This document shows, piece after piece, positions 7,699-16,325 of a DNA stretch of 64,000 nt (the stretch's first letter is position 1; every line of letters starts with the position of its first letter). Source of the DNA: Prolixibacter denitrificans (GTDB lineage: Bacteria; Bacteroidota; Bacteroidia; Bacteroidales; Prolixibacteraceae). The stretch lies in the NCBI RefSeq assembly GCF_003014495.1, contig NZ_PYGC01000002.1:682001-746000 (forward strand), given 5' to 3'. The translations under genes and the position numbers were made by a program. A model generated the notes under the pieces. That model saw nothing but the letters and a program-made list of their open reading frames with translations. It was not told where the DNA came from and ran no database searches.

Positions 7699-10170
7699 TT
7701 AGAATCTATTGGGTTGATAATTGTTTTCCTTCAGAAAATGGATGACTTTGCCGAGCTGTTCATAAAACTTGTCCTTCCTGTCCGGCGATGTTCCGAGATG
7801 AATGAGGATTATGCAGCCATTCAGTCCTCCCGGATTGCTTTGGTCGAACTTCACTAAATCGTTGTACAACTGGTCCGAACTGCGGTAATTTTTCATGTCG
7901 GGTGTGGTGTAATCGGCATTGGTGCGAATGCCCGGCGTGAAATCGACGAGCGTCAGCCCCAAATCACGGCTCCAGTCGGCAATGGCCCGGTTGTACCACT
8001 CGTAAGGCGGCATGAACGTGGTTACTTCTTTGGCCGGAATGCCGGCGGCTTCCATCGCTTTGATGTTGTTGCGCAAATCGTCGGTAAACTCATCGTGGGT
8101 CACCAGCAACGAATCGCGGTTGGTCCAGTCGGCATACAGCAGGTGTTTGTCGGAATGCGGGCCAAGATACTGGCCGTCTTCGCGGAGACGCTCAATAAGT
8201 TTCCGGTTGTCCGGATTCCGGTAAAAGTCGCCGGTGAAAAAGAACGAAGCTTTTACATGATTCCGGCGTAATATTTTCTCAATGGTCTTTCCGCCATCGT
8301 TGGTGTCGTGTGCTGAAAAAACGAGGTAAACGGTCGATTTCAGCGAATCCATCCGGACAATGCCGCCCTGAATCTTCTTGACATTTTCGTAAGTCTTGCT
8401 CTTCATGCCCTCTTTCTGAAGCGAGGAGAGAAGATAGCTAAGACTGGCCGTTCCGTCCATAGTAGGTTCGTTGGTCGAGTAGTCGCCTTCGTCGTCGTGA
8501 TACACAGCGCGCCCATTCTGGAAGGCGGCGTAGTCATCGTTGTGCAGTAATTGGATGCCGCGCAGGTTTTTGTAAATCGACGTATAAACGGGACCGTCAA
8601 CCAATCCGCCATAAGTCAGCTTTCCTAAAATCACTTTATAGGATGAGTGCGGATTGACCGGATAATCGCCACCAGCCGGCAAGCCTACGACCATCGATGT
8701 TCCCCAGGGGTTGCATCCGAAGAGCCAGTCGCGCAATGCCGCTTCCATTTCCCGGTAGGTTTGGTCGCCGGTGATTTGGCGATACAACCGGGCCTGTGTG
8801 GCCGCTGCCGTGACCAGGTTGTTGGAGCACCAGATAAACGGTATACCCATGAGGAACGGGTCTTTTTTTGCCCGGGCGTAGATGTCGGCCAGTCCTTGCT
8901 TCAGGTCGGAAGCAAAGGCTTTCGCTTGCGAGGAATCGCCGTGAGCGGCCAGGTAGACATGGCCTAAGTTCATGAAAGGGTAGAACTGGTAATGCCGGGC
9001 GCGGTTCAGTTCCATCCACGGAGTCACCGGCTCCAGTTTTCCCCAGTAAGCTGCATCCTGCAAATATTTTTTCTTTCCGGTCGCCTCGTTGAGGGCTGCT
9101 GCCGCCAGCTCCAGGTCGTCGACGTAATTGTCTTCCTCGTAGAAATAGGGCGAAACATAGCAAGCCGTTTGACAGGCTCCGGGCTCCGATACCCCGAATT
9201 GAAAGGCGGCTTTGGCTTTTCGAATCAATGTGTCAGCGAAAGCCGGATCGGATTTTTTGTAAATGTCGGCGGCTAACGCGAAAGCGGATGCAAACTTTCC
9301 GGCCGTAGAAGCTACTCCGGTCGTGCGATTTTTGAACTCGCCCAATCCCTGCGGTTTTCCGGTAACGAAATAAACCGGGCGGCATTTGCCCAGTCCATAG
9401 TTAGCGGTGTCCTTGTCAGGAAGCCGAAAACCAATGTGATCGCGGTCGTCGGCAATCTGGTTGAACATCACGTTATCCGAGGGATTCATTTTTAGCAACC
9501 AGTCGATGCCCCAGCGTGCTTCGTCCAGAATGTCGGGAACACCATTCGAACCGGGCAAACCGTTCGCCTTGTAATGGTCGCCGTACACTTCCGGATTTTC
9601 CCGGTAGGCAAACAGCATTTGAGCTACTGCATTTGCCGAAGTGGTGACATACTGCAGATAATCGGTGGCATCGTGCCAGCCGCCGGTGACATTGATGAAC
9701 TGACCTGAACGGGTTGGATGATCGACAATGATACCGTCGTGCGTGTGACACGAATCATCGAGGAACGGATTAAACCCGCACCGCTGCTGCCGCATATATT
9801 TCAGGATGTAGTCGGCGGTGCCGTCGTACACATGTTCAGAAATGCTGAATTGCGGTGATTCCAGTTTCCCGATGCGGAGAAAATAACCACCAGGCCTGGT
9901 ATAACTGCTAAAGTTGAGCCGGGCAGCGCTGGGCATTCCCCAGGGTTTGCCATCTGCCAATTCCGGTTGCCCCATGTAGACTGTCTTCCCGGTGAGGGAA
10001 TTAACCAACTCGAATTCGTGGGGCAAATCTCCTTCCGGTGAAAGAAAAACAGCCACTTTGATGTCATCGGGGAGATACCCCAGTTGGTTGACGCGGATAA
10101 CTCCGCGCGCCTGTGTTGTTCCGGCGAAAGCCAGCAATAGGAAACTCAGAATTAGCAGATATCGGTTCAT
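7699..10170 (-). CDS. Secreted fusion of GH9 glycosidase and polysaccharide deacetylase (CE4)
   Basis: The 823-residue protein has a signal peptide (to about residue 21) and an Ig-like cellulase N-domain (VIRVNQLGYLPDD, about 24-105). A GH9 (alpha/alpha)6 catalytic domain follows (about 115-585) with the GGWHDATDY motif (Asp167 and Asp170) and the acid Glu568 in NEPTMDG. The C-terminus is a NodB/CE4 deacetylase domain (about 600-823) with the HSxxH metal motif at 672-676. CE4 motif 1, normally TFDDG, here reads AHDTNDGG (His621, Asp622, Asp625), which is atypical. GH9 includes cellulases but also exo-beta-glucosaminidases; paired with a deacetylase in an amino-sugar operon, a glucosaminidase acting on de-N-acetylated ends is more likely than cellulase (inference). 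It lies between the SpoIID-like and AmpG-like genes with very small gaps. Confidence 0.9.
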   Translation of the reverse strand: MNRYLLILSFLLLAFAGTTQARGVIRVNQLGYLPDDIKVAVFLSPEGDLPHEFELVNSLTGKTVYMGQPELADGKPWGMPSAARLNFSSYTRPGGYFLRIGKLESPQFSISEHVYDGTADYILKYMRQQRCGFNPFLDDSCHTHDGIIVDHPTRSGQFINVTGGWHDATDYLQYVTTSANAVAQMLFAYRENPEVYGDHYKANGLPGSNGVPDILDEARWGIDWLLKMNPSDNVMFNQIADDRDHIGFRLPDKDTANYGLGKCRPVYFVTGKPQGLGEFKNRTTGVASTAGKFASAFALAADIYKKSDPAFADTLIRKAKAAFQFGVSEPGACQTACYVSPYFYEEDNYVDDLELAAAALNEATGKKKYLQDAAYWGKLEPVTPWMELNRARHYQFYPFMNLGHVYLAAHGDSSQAKAFASDLKQGLADIYARAKKDPFLMGIPFIWCSNNLVTAAATQARLYRQITGDQTYREMEAALRDWLFGCNPWGTSMVVGLPAGGDYPVNPHSSYKVILGKLTYGGLVDGPVYTSIYKNLRGIQLLHNDDYAAFQNGRAVYHDDEGDYSTNEPTMDGTASLSYLLSSLQKEGMKSKTYENVKKIQGGIVRMDSLKSTVYLVFSAHDTNDGGKTIEKILRRNHVKASFFFTGDFYRNPDNRKLIERLREDGQYLGPHSDKHLLYADWTNRDSLLVTHDEFTDDLRNNIKAMEAAGIPAKEVTTFMPPYEWYNRAIADWSRDLGLTLVDFTPGIRTNADYTTPDMKNYRSSDQLYNDLVKFDQSNPGGLNGCIILIHLGTSPDRKDKFYEQLGKVIHFLKENNYQPNRF

Positions 10171-10188
10171 GGTTTGGTATGGTTTGGT

Positions 10189-11541
10189 TTACGAATAGAC
10201 TTTTTCGAGCAGAGCGTCTTTGAAATAGTGCGCCAGAATTTCCTGGTAAGTGTAACCTTTCTCTCCCATGACGGCCGCACCAATTTGGCAGAGACCAACG
10301 CCGTGTCCCCAACCGGCTCCGGTCAGGATAAACTTCGCCGGAAGGCCGTTTTCTTCTCCTTCGGTATCCACCACAAAAGCCGAGCTGTACAAGTGCGATG
10401 TAGACAGCGCTTTCCGGATTTCCAACTCCTTGCCAATGGTCAGCGTTTTCTTTGTTCCCTCGATGCGCAGCTTGATCAGACGGGCTGAATCGCCCCGTTC
10501 TACCGGCACCAATGCTTTAATGTTTCCAAAATCGATGCCCGTGCGTTTTTTGATGAGCGCACTGATTTCTTCCTGGCTGTACTCTACTTTCCAGCGATAG
10601 AAATCGGTGGTTTCCTGGTCGTAATTGTTCAAAACCTGGCTTAGCACCTTTGCATCGGTGGTGTTACAGAAAGCTGGCGGATTGGACCGAATCCAACGCT
10701 CGGCATTGATTTCCACCGTAAGGTCAAGATCAAATCCTTCGGGCGTTTCCGGATTATCGATAATTTTTACCAGGTACGGATGATGCACCGGTTCCCAGCA
10801 ATTCTCGAATGATTCGGATATTCCGCCGCAAGACTTCGAGAAACGCGCGTCAGCAATGCGTTCGTTCGAAGTGAGCGCTTCGCCGAAGGTTTCGCGGATG
10901 GCGGTAGCGGCATTTTCCGATACCACCCGGGTGATTCCCTGGTAACGCTGACAATGATCGTCGGCGCAGACGTCGAAGTCGGTGTGATCTTCCCGATCGT
11001 ACCATCTGATCAGTTCATCATCGGTTTCAAGCGTGGTCACATATTTTTCTGCTTCGCTTTGCAGCTCATCATGCTTATCTACCTGGGCTAGTAACCAGCT
11101 GCGCGAAATTACAGCGTGAGCTTTCAAGAGGTCCATGCTGCTGGTGGCGCTCATTTCCGATGAAATAACACTAACGAGATACTGTTCAACCGGTACTAAA
11201 TTAATGGCCCGGATGTTTTCGCCTTCTCGAATGAGCTCCAAACCTCCGCGGAATTTCTGGTCTTCCTTGCGCTCCCAGTGGAAGTTGATACCAATGGTCA
11301 CGTCGTGGAGCAGCAAACTGCAAGCCTCGCGATCGGTTGGTTGGAATACCAGCTTTTCGCCTTCGAAAGAAATACCTGAGTCGAATTTCACATGGATCTC
11401 GTTACCGGAAAAGAAAGCCGAGCCTTTGCCGGTGACTTCCTTGCTTCCACATTGGTAAACCCCTTCGAGTTCGATTTCAATGGTTTTCTCCGCCATAATG
11501 CCCACGCGGATATCGGGTTCGTTGCCGTTGTTGTATTGCAT
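10189..11541 (-). CDS. SpoIID/LytB-domain protein without a signal peptide
   Basis: The 450-residue product contains the SpoIID domain. VEQYLVSVISSEM holds Glu129, the position of the catalytic Glu of SpoIID, and is followed by LLKAHAVISRSWLLAQ. The C-terminal signature GWGHGVGLCQIGAAVMG with YTYQEILAHYF is also present. SpoIID of sporulating Firmicutes is a lytic transglycosylase acting on glycan strands already stripped of peptides. Here no signal peptide or membrane anchor is visible; the first 30 residues are polar. It is longer than SpoIID itself, with acidic insertions and several Cys/His residues (VCADDHCQRY, about 193-202; SKSCGG, about 236-241). It stands in the operon between the 21-bp repeat array and the GH9-CE4 gene (18 bases away). 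The role is probably glycan cleavage; the compartment is unclear. Confidence 0.85.
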   Translation of the reverse strand: MQYNNGNEPDIRVGIMAEKTIEIELEGVYQCGSKEVTGKGSAFFSGNEIHVKFDSGISFEGEKLVFQPTDREACSLLLHDVTIGINFHWERKEDQKFRGGLELIREGENIRAINLVPVEQYLVSVISSEMSATSSMDLLKAHAVISRSWLLAQVDKHDELQSEAEKYVTTLETDDELIRWYDREDHTDFDVCADDHCQRYQGITRVVSENAATAIRETFGEALTSNERIADARFSKSCGGISESFENCWEPVHHPYLVKIIDNPETPEGFDLDLTVEINAERWIRSNPPAFCNTTDAKVLSQVLNNYDQETTDFYRWKVEYSQEEISALIKKRTGIDFGNIKALVPVERGDSARLIKLRIEGTKKTLTIGKELEIRKALSTSHLYSSAFVVDTEGEENGLPAKFILTGAGWGHGVGLCQIGAAVMGEKGYTYQEILAHYFKDALLEKVYS

Positions 11542-11666
11542 GATGCCTGGTTTAATATTTTACGAGTTTAATCGTTTTGTGCTCTTCTTTCTAAAAGAGA
11601 TTCGGAGCTCCTATCAAAAAGTTTTATAACAAGTTGCCAACATGTAAGTAACTTCTATATTTTTTT

Positions 11667-11725
11667 ACCCCTAAATCCCCTGAAGGGGACTTTAAGCCGC
11701 CCCTTTAGGGGAGGTTTGGAGGGGT
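11667..11725. repeat. Dispersed palindromic repeat D, copy 1
   Basis: This 59-base element contains paired blocks of CCCCT/AGGGG type and recurs almost identically at 42334-42392, with a shorter inverted piece at 31751-31775. It sits inside the operon, between the SpoIID-like gene and the 21-bp array. Short pieces of the kind TCCCCTAAAGGGGA are self-complementary, so the RNA can fold. It is not mobile-element coding sequence. Confidence 0.8.
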
Positions 11726-11734
11726 GATTTACTC

Positions 11735-12200
11735 TTCCGACCCTCGCCGTGACCATTCCGCTCCTGCTGAAGTTGTTTCCTCCGCATACGATCATCTTCC
11801 CGCTGACTCGGAAGTAGTTTCCGCTCTATGCGATCGTGTTTCCGTTGCCGATGAATATGTTTCCGCTGTATGCTGTGTTCATTCCTTTATAGCAGACCGA
11901 AATTCCGGCAGTCGCGACTGACTTTCCGTCACCCGGCAAGTTCATCCCGCTGTGCCCGGAGTAGTTCCCGCTAACCGGGTTGTTCTTCCAGCTATTGCAG
12001 AAGAGTTCCAACACAAGCGGAACTGTTTCCAACTTCCACTGAAGTTCTTCCAACCGCTCGCCGTGATGTTCCAACGAGTGGACGGGTAGTTCCAAGGCCC
12101 AGATTAGTTGTTCCAACCACTTGCGGAGTTCTTCCAACCGCTCACCGTGATGTTCCAACGATTCGGTGAGTAGTTCCAACTGATTCCGGATTATCGCAAC
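11735..12200. repeat. Degenerate 21-bp tandem array (about 23 units) with a phased TTCC motif
   Basis: TTCC (or a one-base variant) begins at 11735, 11756, 11777, 11797, 11819, 11840, 11861, 11882, 11903, 11924, 11945, 11965, 11986, 12006, 12027, 12048, 12069, 12090, 12111, 12132, 12153, 12174 and, decayed, about 12194. Spacing is 21 bases with only single-base slips. Units share the TTCC core, usually followed by A or G and preceded by G-rich or T-rich bases, while the other 14 or so bases vary. The units at 12048 and 12132 differ by a single base. A 117-codon minus-strand frame (11826-12179) reads through it as heptads, but I treat that as a by-product of the 21-base period. The array fills most of the 719-base gap between the DUF4922 gene and the SpoIID-like gene. 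Confidence 0.85.
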
Positions 12201-12260
12201 CGGCTCCCTATCACATTTTCTCCACTTCTCACCCTCTCATCTTCTCCCATTCTTGTTCGC

Positions 12261-13280
12261 TCACTCCACCATGCGTTTCGCGTAAGCAGTGCAGAGCTCG
12301 TCGAAGTAGCTATTGTTAACTGAAACCTGAGCGAAAATATCGGTCAGATCAGCCGCTTTAATTTTATGGAAATCCTTTTCCTGGGGAGTGATACAAACGC
12401 CTCCAAAATCGACTGATGCCGGGCTGAGCAAAATGTTCTCATCTCCTTCAGCAAAATACTGGTCCGGACGGTGCTTGTCACGCGGAAAGACCAACACACG
12501 CCATTTCCCATTTTCGTATCCCGAAAGGATATTGAGCATGGGCTCTGGTTCTTGCTGGCGCTGTTCCAGCAGTTCGTGAAGCCATCCAAATGCAGTATGC
12601 AGCAACGTAATATCGCCCGATTCGATGGCGATGAATTTCCGCATGTAATCGCTTACCGCGAATATTTCCAGGTGATCGTTGCTGAATAACTTCCGGTTGG
12701 TGGTAACTTTTAGTTTGTTGTATTCGGTTTCTACCGGAAGGAATCCTTTGTTTCCAGCCTGAAAATGCATGTGATCGGGAGCCGATGCACCGCATTTTGG
12801 GCCGTTGTAAAATACCGTGTAGGTTTCGAGCGCGCGGCTCAGCTCCAGCATATCCCGGAAATAGGGCTCGATGAGCTGCGGGACATGTTCCAACCTGGGA
12901 ATCGTGAGGTGGCGCGGAAAAATGGGATATGGATTAACCAGAATCAGGTATTCGTCGTTGAACGGGATTCCTTTTTGTTGCGGCGGAAGAGCGTCGGTAC
13001 AAAGAAAGCATTTGCGCTCACTGATGCTTTTGTTGTCGACTTTGGCCGCTGACGATTTGATACGTGCCGGATTGAACTGGACTTTCACGTCGCATTGGGC
13101 GTAGTGAAACGTCTTCACTTGCACTTGTTCCAGCCCTTTGGCATTGTCGGCGTAAAGCGGCCAAACGCCCTGCTGTTGTTTTTGCAGGGCGTCGGCCATT
13201 TGATCCAGTGAACTGTCTTCCGACAGATTGAGCGCACGCTTTGAAATAATTATGTCATCCAGGTTTACCGAATTGCTCAT
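12261..13280 (-). CDS. DUF4922 protein, HIT/GalT-superfamily phosphorylase-like
   Basis: The 339-residue cytoplasmic protein has a CFLC zinc-type pair at 91-94, a [14 protein letters not shown] strand region (about 116-129) and the HIT-like catalytic motif H-x-H-x-Q at 170-174 (DHMHFQAG). This arrangement is that of GDP-hexose phosphorylases and Ap4A phosphorylase-type nucleotidyltransferases. DUF4922 members are common in Bacteroidota, and I know of no settled function. Its ATG overlaps the stop of the preceding glycosyltransferase gene by four bases (ATGA), so the two are co-translated. A sugar-nucleotide or sugar-1-phosphate turnover role is plausible given the neighbours, but inferred. 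Confidence 0.88.
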   Translation of the reverse strand: MSNSVNLDDIIISKRALNLSEDSSLDQMADALQKQQQGVWPLYADNAKGLEQVQVKTFHYAQCDVKVQFNPARIKSSAAKVDNKSISERKCFLCTDALPPQQKGIPFNDEYLILVNPYPIFPRHLTIPRLEHVPQLIEPYFRDMLELSRALETYTVFYNGPKCGASAPDHMHFQAGNKGFLPVETEYNKLKVTTNRKLFSNDHLEIFAVSDYMRKFIAIESGDITLLHTAFGWLHELLEQRQQEPEPMLNILSGYENGKWRVLVFPRDKHRPDQYFAEGDENILLSPASVDFGGVCITPQEKDFHKIKAADLTDIFAQVSVNNSYFDELCTAYAKRMVE

Positions 13281-14731
13281 TGTTCGTTTTGGTTTTTCAG
13301 AATTCGTGCTTTTAGTTCCAGTGTCCGCAGGCGGTCTTTATAGCTGTTGTGCACATTCATTTTGTTGATATCGAGCGATGCATCCGAGTTGTCTTCCCAG
13401 CGACGGCACAGGTATACCGGCGTAAAGATGCGGCCGATTTTATACTCGCGCGAAATCGCGATACCCAGCGCGTAATCTTCACCATAGCTGGAGTTGGGAA
13501 CCCGCAGGTCGCGCAACACCGGTGTGTAGAAGGCACGCGGTGCGCCCAGTCCGTTAATGCGCAATGCATTGTTTGGGCCATTATCGTCGGTCCATTCCTT
13601 GTGATCGATGATGCCCGGGGGAATTTCTTCCAGCTGGAAGTTGGTCATCTGGTACGAGCCAATCACCATGGCACACTTGTCGGCGTGGAATTTATCGACG
13701 ATGGTTTGCAGTGTATTTTCGTCGCTGTACATGTCATCGCTGTCGAGCTGAACGGCGAAACGGCCACACTGCTCGTGAAAAATTCCGACGTTCCAGCAAC
13801 CGCCAATTCCCAATCCTTTTTTATCCGGAATAACGTGAATGAGTTTATCGCTTCCCGCGAAATCGTTTAATACCTCGGTTGTTCCATCGGTAGAATAGTT
13901 ATCGACCACAATCAGGTTAAACGGAAAGTCTGTCTTCTGCTTTAGTACTGATTCAACGGCATCGCGGATTGTTTTTACGCGGTTGAACACCGGAATAATA
14001 ACAGATGCTTCTACCGGGAATCCTTCTTCAAAATCAACGGCTTTGAATTCAGGTTTCAGATAAGCGCCAATCTCTTTCAGGTGAACAGTGCACGCTTTTT
14101 CCATCTCAATCTGAGTAGCACGGGCAGCTCCGCTTACGTAGTCGAACTGCTTCTCGCCCGATTTCCGGGTGTCCGATTCCACCATCGTGAAAAGCGGTTC
14201 CGGTACGCGGATGAATTCTCCTTTCTGGGAAACGAACAAACGCAGCGAATAGAATCCGGCTGCATCATAATTGGTTGTTTCCCATGCAGCCCACTCTTTC
14301 AGGTCAGTGGTGCGGATAAGTTGTACCGGCCCGAAGTTGAAATCGTCGCGCAAAGAGCCAACCTGGTAATCAATGGTTGGATGCACAGAACGTGTTTCGT
14401 TTTTGATTTCGTAATAGTCGGCGTAAACCATCGCTGCGTTGGTGAACGTTGCTGCCTGTGTCAGGCGCTCCAATCCAAACTGGCCCATTTCGAGCTCGGT
14501 ATCTTTCAGCGAAAGCAGGGTAAATTCAGCTTCGGCTTTGCCGGCTATGGCTTTCATGGCTTCGGTTCCATGGATGCTTTTCACGGTAATGGCTTCGGTT
14601 CCTTCCGGAATGACTGCACCTTCGGGAGCGAGCACGTAAATGGTATTCACATTTGTGGCTTCTTTCAGTTCGGCCACTGATTTTTTTGTTGCCTCTTCTC
14701 CGCTAAAAGCGAGAAAAATATCGGTTTTCAT
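13277..14731 (-). CDS. Tandem-domain family 2 glycosyltransferase
   Basis: The 484-residue protein has a clear C-terminal GT2 domain from about residue 245 ([23 protein letters not shown] and the nucleotide-binding QLDSDDMY). The N-terminal half (1-240) follows the same strand order as a GT-A fold but has lost the DxD motif: the equivalent place reads [12 protein letters not shown]. It appears to be a degenerate second GT-A copy. There are no membrane segments or signal peptide, so it is cytoplasmic. It is translationally coupled to the DUF4922 gene (4-base overlap). Acceptor and donor are unknown; the context suggests amino-sugar metabolism. Confidence 0.87.
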   Translation of the reverse strand: MKTDIFLAFSGEEATKKSVAELKEATNVNTIYVLAPEGAVIPEGTEAITVKSIHGTEAMKAIAGKAEAEFTLLSLKDTELEMGQFGLERLTQAATFTNAAMVYADYYEIKNETRSVHPTIDYQVGSLRDDFNFGPVQLIRTTDLKEWAAWETTNYDAAGFYSLRLFVSQKGEFIRVPEPLFTMVESDTRKSGEKQFDYVSGAARATQIEMEKACTVHLKEIGAYLKPEFKAVDFEEGFPVEASVIIPVFNRVKTIRDAVESVLKQKTDFPFNLIVVDNYSTDGTTEVLNDFAGSDKLIHVIPDKKGLGIGGCWNVGIFHEQCGRFAVQLDSDDMYSDENTLQTIVDKFHADKCAMVIGSYQMTNFQLEEIPPGIIDHKEWTDDNGPNNALRINGLGAPRAFYTPVLRDLRVPNSSYGEDYALGIAISREYKIGRIFTPVYLCRRWEDNSDASLDINKMNVHNSYKDRLRTLELKARILKNQNEQ

Positions 14732-14760
14732 TTTTATGCTTTGATTTAAAAATTTCTGAA

Positions 14761-16317
14761 TTATTGTTTGAACATCATTCGTTCACTCGGGACGCTCTCG
14801 TTGTTGAGGCGGTCGAGTGTGGTTACTTTGTAGTAATATTTCTTACGGAAAATGTGCAGAAAGCGACGTTTCACAAAGTATCCATCTTCACCTGTCACAT
14901 CGATCAAATATTCCGGGTTGCTGACATCGATGCTGTCATTTTTCCCACAACGGTACACCGCGAAAAAGCGTGCTTTATTCATCTCGTCGTCTGTTTGCGG
15001 TGCTTTCCAGGTAATTTCACGACCGTGTTTTACTTTTTCTACCTGCAGATTTGAAGGTGCATCGGGCGCTTTATCGTCAATCCATGGCATAGCGGGAACA
15101 ATCGCCGGAGTTCTATAGTAGTCGTCCCTAAGTTCTTTTTGAAAGCCCTCGAGATGACGCGCAAAATGTTTGGAACTAAACCAGGCGCTTCCTTCCAGTC
15201 CGGGAATGGAGCGAATCATTTTAATCTGGTTGGTCAGTTCAGCGGGAGTTCGCCAATCCGGAATTTTTGAGTGTTTATCGAGCCGGTAAACGGCCTGACC
15301 AATGTACATGCTGCGACCATAGGTGTGACGTGCCCACCAGTGCGCCAGTTCGTCAAAATCGACCAGCGGGTGACCAATGCGCCAGTAAAGCTGCGGTAAC
15401 GTGTAATCAATCCAACCCTCGCGCTGCCATTTGATAATATCGGCATACAAACCGTCGTAATTAGTGGTTCCGGCATTGGTGTTCGAACCATCCGGATCGT
15501 CTTTTTTGTTTCTCCACACCCCGAACGGGCTGATGCCAAATTTCACCCACGGCTTCACCTCTTTAATGGCTTTGCTCAGCTGCTGAATAATCAAATCAAC
15601 ATTGTCGCGCCGCCAATCATCAATCTGGTCGGGTGCAAATCCACGCGGATATTTTTTGAAAGTAGTCGAATCAGGAAATTCCTGGTTCGCCACGCGGTAC
15701 GGATAGAAATAATCATCAAAGTGAATCGCATCTACATCGTATCGTTTCACAATATCGCGAACAACCGCCGTAACAAAATCGCGTACGTGTGGATTTCCAG
15801 GATCGAAATACATCTTCTTGCCGTAGTTCCACGCCCAGTCCGGATGTTGGTTGACGATGTTGGATGCGGCCAGCGTATCGAGCGTGTCGTTCTTTACCCG
15901 ATAGGGATTCAGCCACGCATGAAACTCCATACCGCGTTTGTGTGCCTCTTTGATGAAAAAGGCCAGCGGGTCATAAAAAGGCTTTGGCGCTACGCCCTGT
16001 GTTCCTTCGAGGTATTTCGACCATGGCTCGAGTTCAGACGGGTAAAAGGCATCAGCCGACGGCCTGATCTGCACAATAACAGCATTCATGCCGTTCCTTT
16101 TGTTCATGTTCAGCAGATCGATGATCTCCTGTTTTTGTTTGGCAACCGGAAGACCCGGTTTAGAAGGCCAATCGATGTTAGCGACCGTGGCAACCCAAAC
16201 GCCCCGGAATTCTCTTTTAGGTGGTACCGGTGTTTCCGGGTTCCTATTTCCGGCAAAAGCCGGGATAGACAGGAGAACAGCGATAAACAGAATAAATGCG
16301 TGTCGACAAGGTTTCAT
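14761..16317 (-). CDS. GHL10 (DUF187) family glycoside hydrolase, copy 1
   Basis: I place the start at the ATG complementary to 16315-16317. It gives a normal signal peptide ([23 protein letters not shown]) and a 518-residue product; a longer upstream frame would run 300 bases into the acyltransferase gene. The GHL10 domain (about 35-370) begins with [19 protein letters not shown] and contains [13 protein letters not shown] and [14 protein letters not shown]-terminal fibronectin-III-like domain (about 415-515) ends with [14 protein letters not shown]. Relatives include YngK of Bacillus and DigH/YddW of E. coli, the latter reported to cut denuded peptidoglycan glycans. The paralog at 50653-52209 is also exactly 518 residues. 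It lies 8 bases after the acyltransferase gene. Confidence 0.92.
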   Translation of the reverse strand: MKPCRHAFILFIAVLLSIPAFAGNRNPETPVPPKREFRGVWVATVANIDWPSKPGLPVAKQKQEIIDLLNMNKRNGMNAVIVQIRPSADAFYPSELEPWSKYLEGTQGVAPKPFYDPLAFFIKEAHKRGMEFHAWLNPYRVKNDTLDTLAASNIVNQHPDWAWNYGKKMYFDPGNPHVRDFVTAVVRDIVKRYDVDAIHFDDYFYPYRVANQEFPDSTTFKKYPRGFAPDQIDDWRRDNVDLIIQQLSKAIKEVKPWVKFGISPFGVWRNKKDDPDGSNTNAGTTNYDGLYADIIKWQREGWIDYTLPQLYWRIGHPLVDFDELAHWWARHTYGRSMYIGQAVYRLDKHSKIPDWRTPAELTNQIKMIRSIPGLEGSAWFSSKHFARHLEGFQKELRDDYYRTPAIVPAMPWIDDKAPDAPSNLQVEKVKHGREITWKAPQTDDEMNKARFFAVYRCGKNDSIDVSNPEYLIDVTGEDGYFVKRRFLHIFRKKYYYKVTTLDRLNNESVPSERMMFKQ

Positions 16318-16325
16318 TTGACAGG

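Noticed and set aside
8467-9661. Cellulase (GH9) as the main function of the 7699-10170 protein
   Set aside because: GH9 motifs fit, but the attached deacetylase and amino-sugar operon make a cellulose role less likely; kept as an alternative only.
11735-12200. CRISPR array
   Set aside because: The period is 21 bases with only a short conserved core and no repeat of 23 or more bases alternating with unique spacers; no cas genes are nearby.
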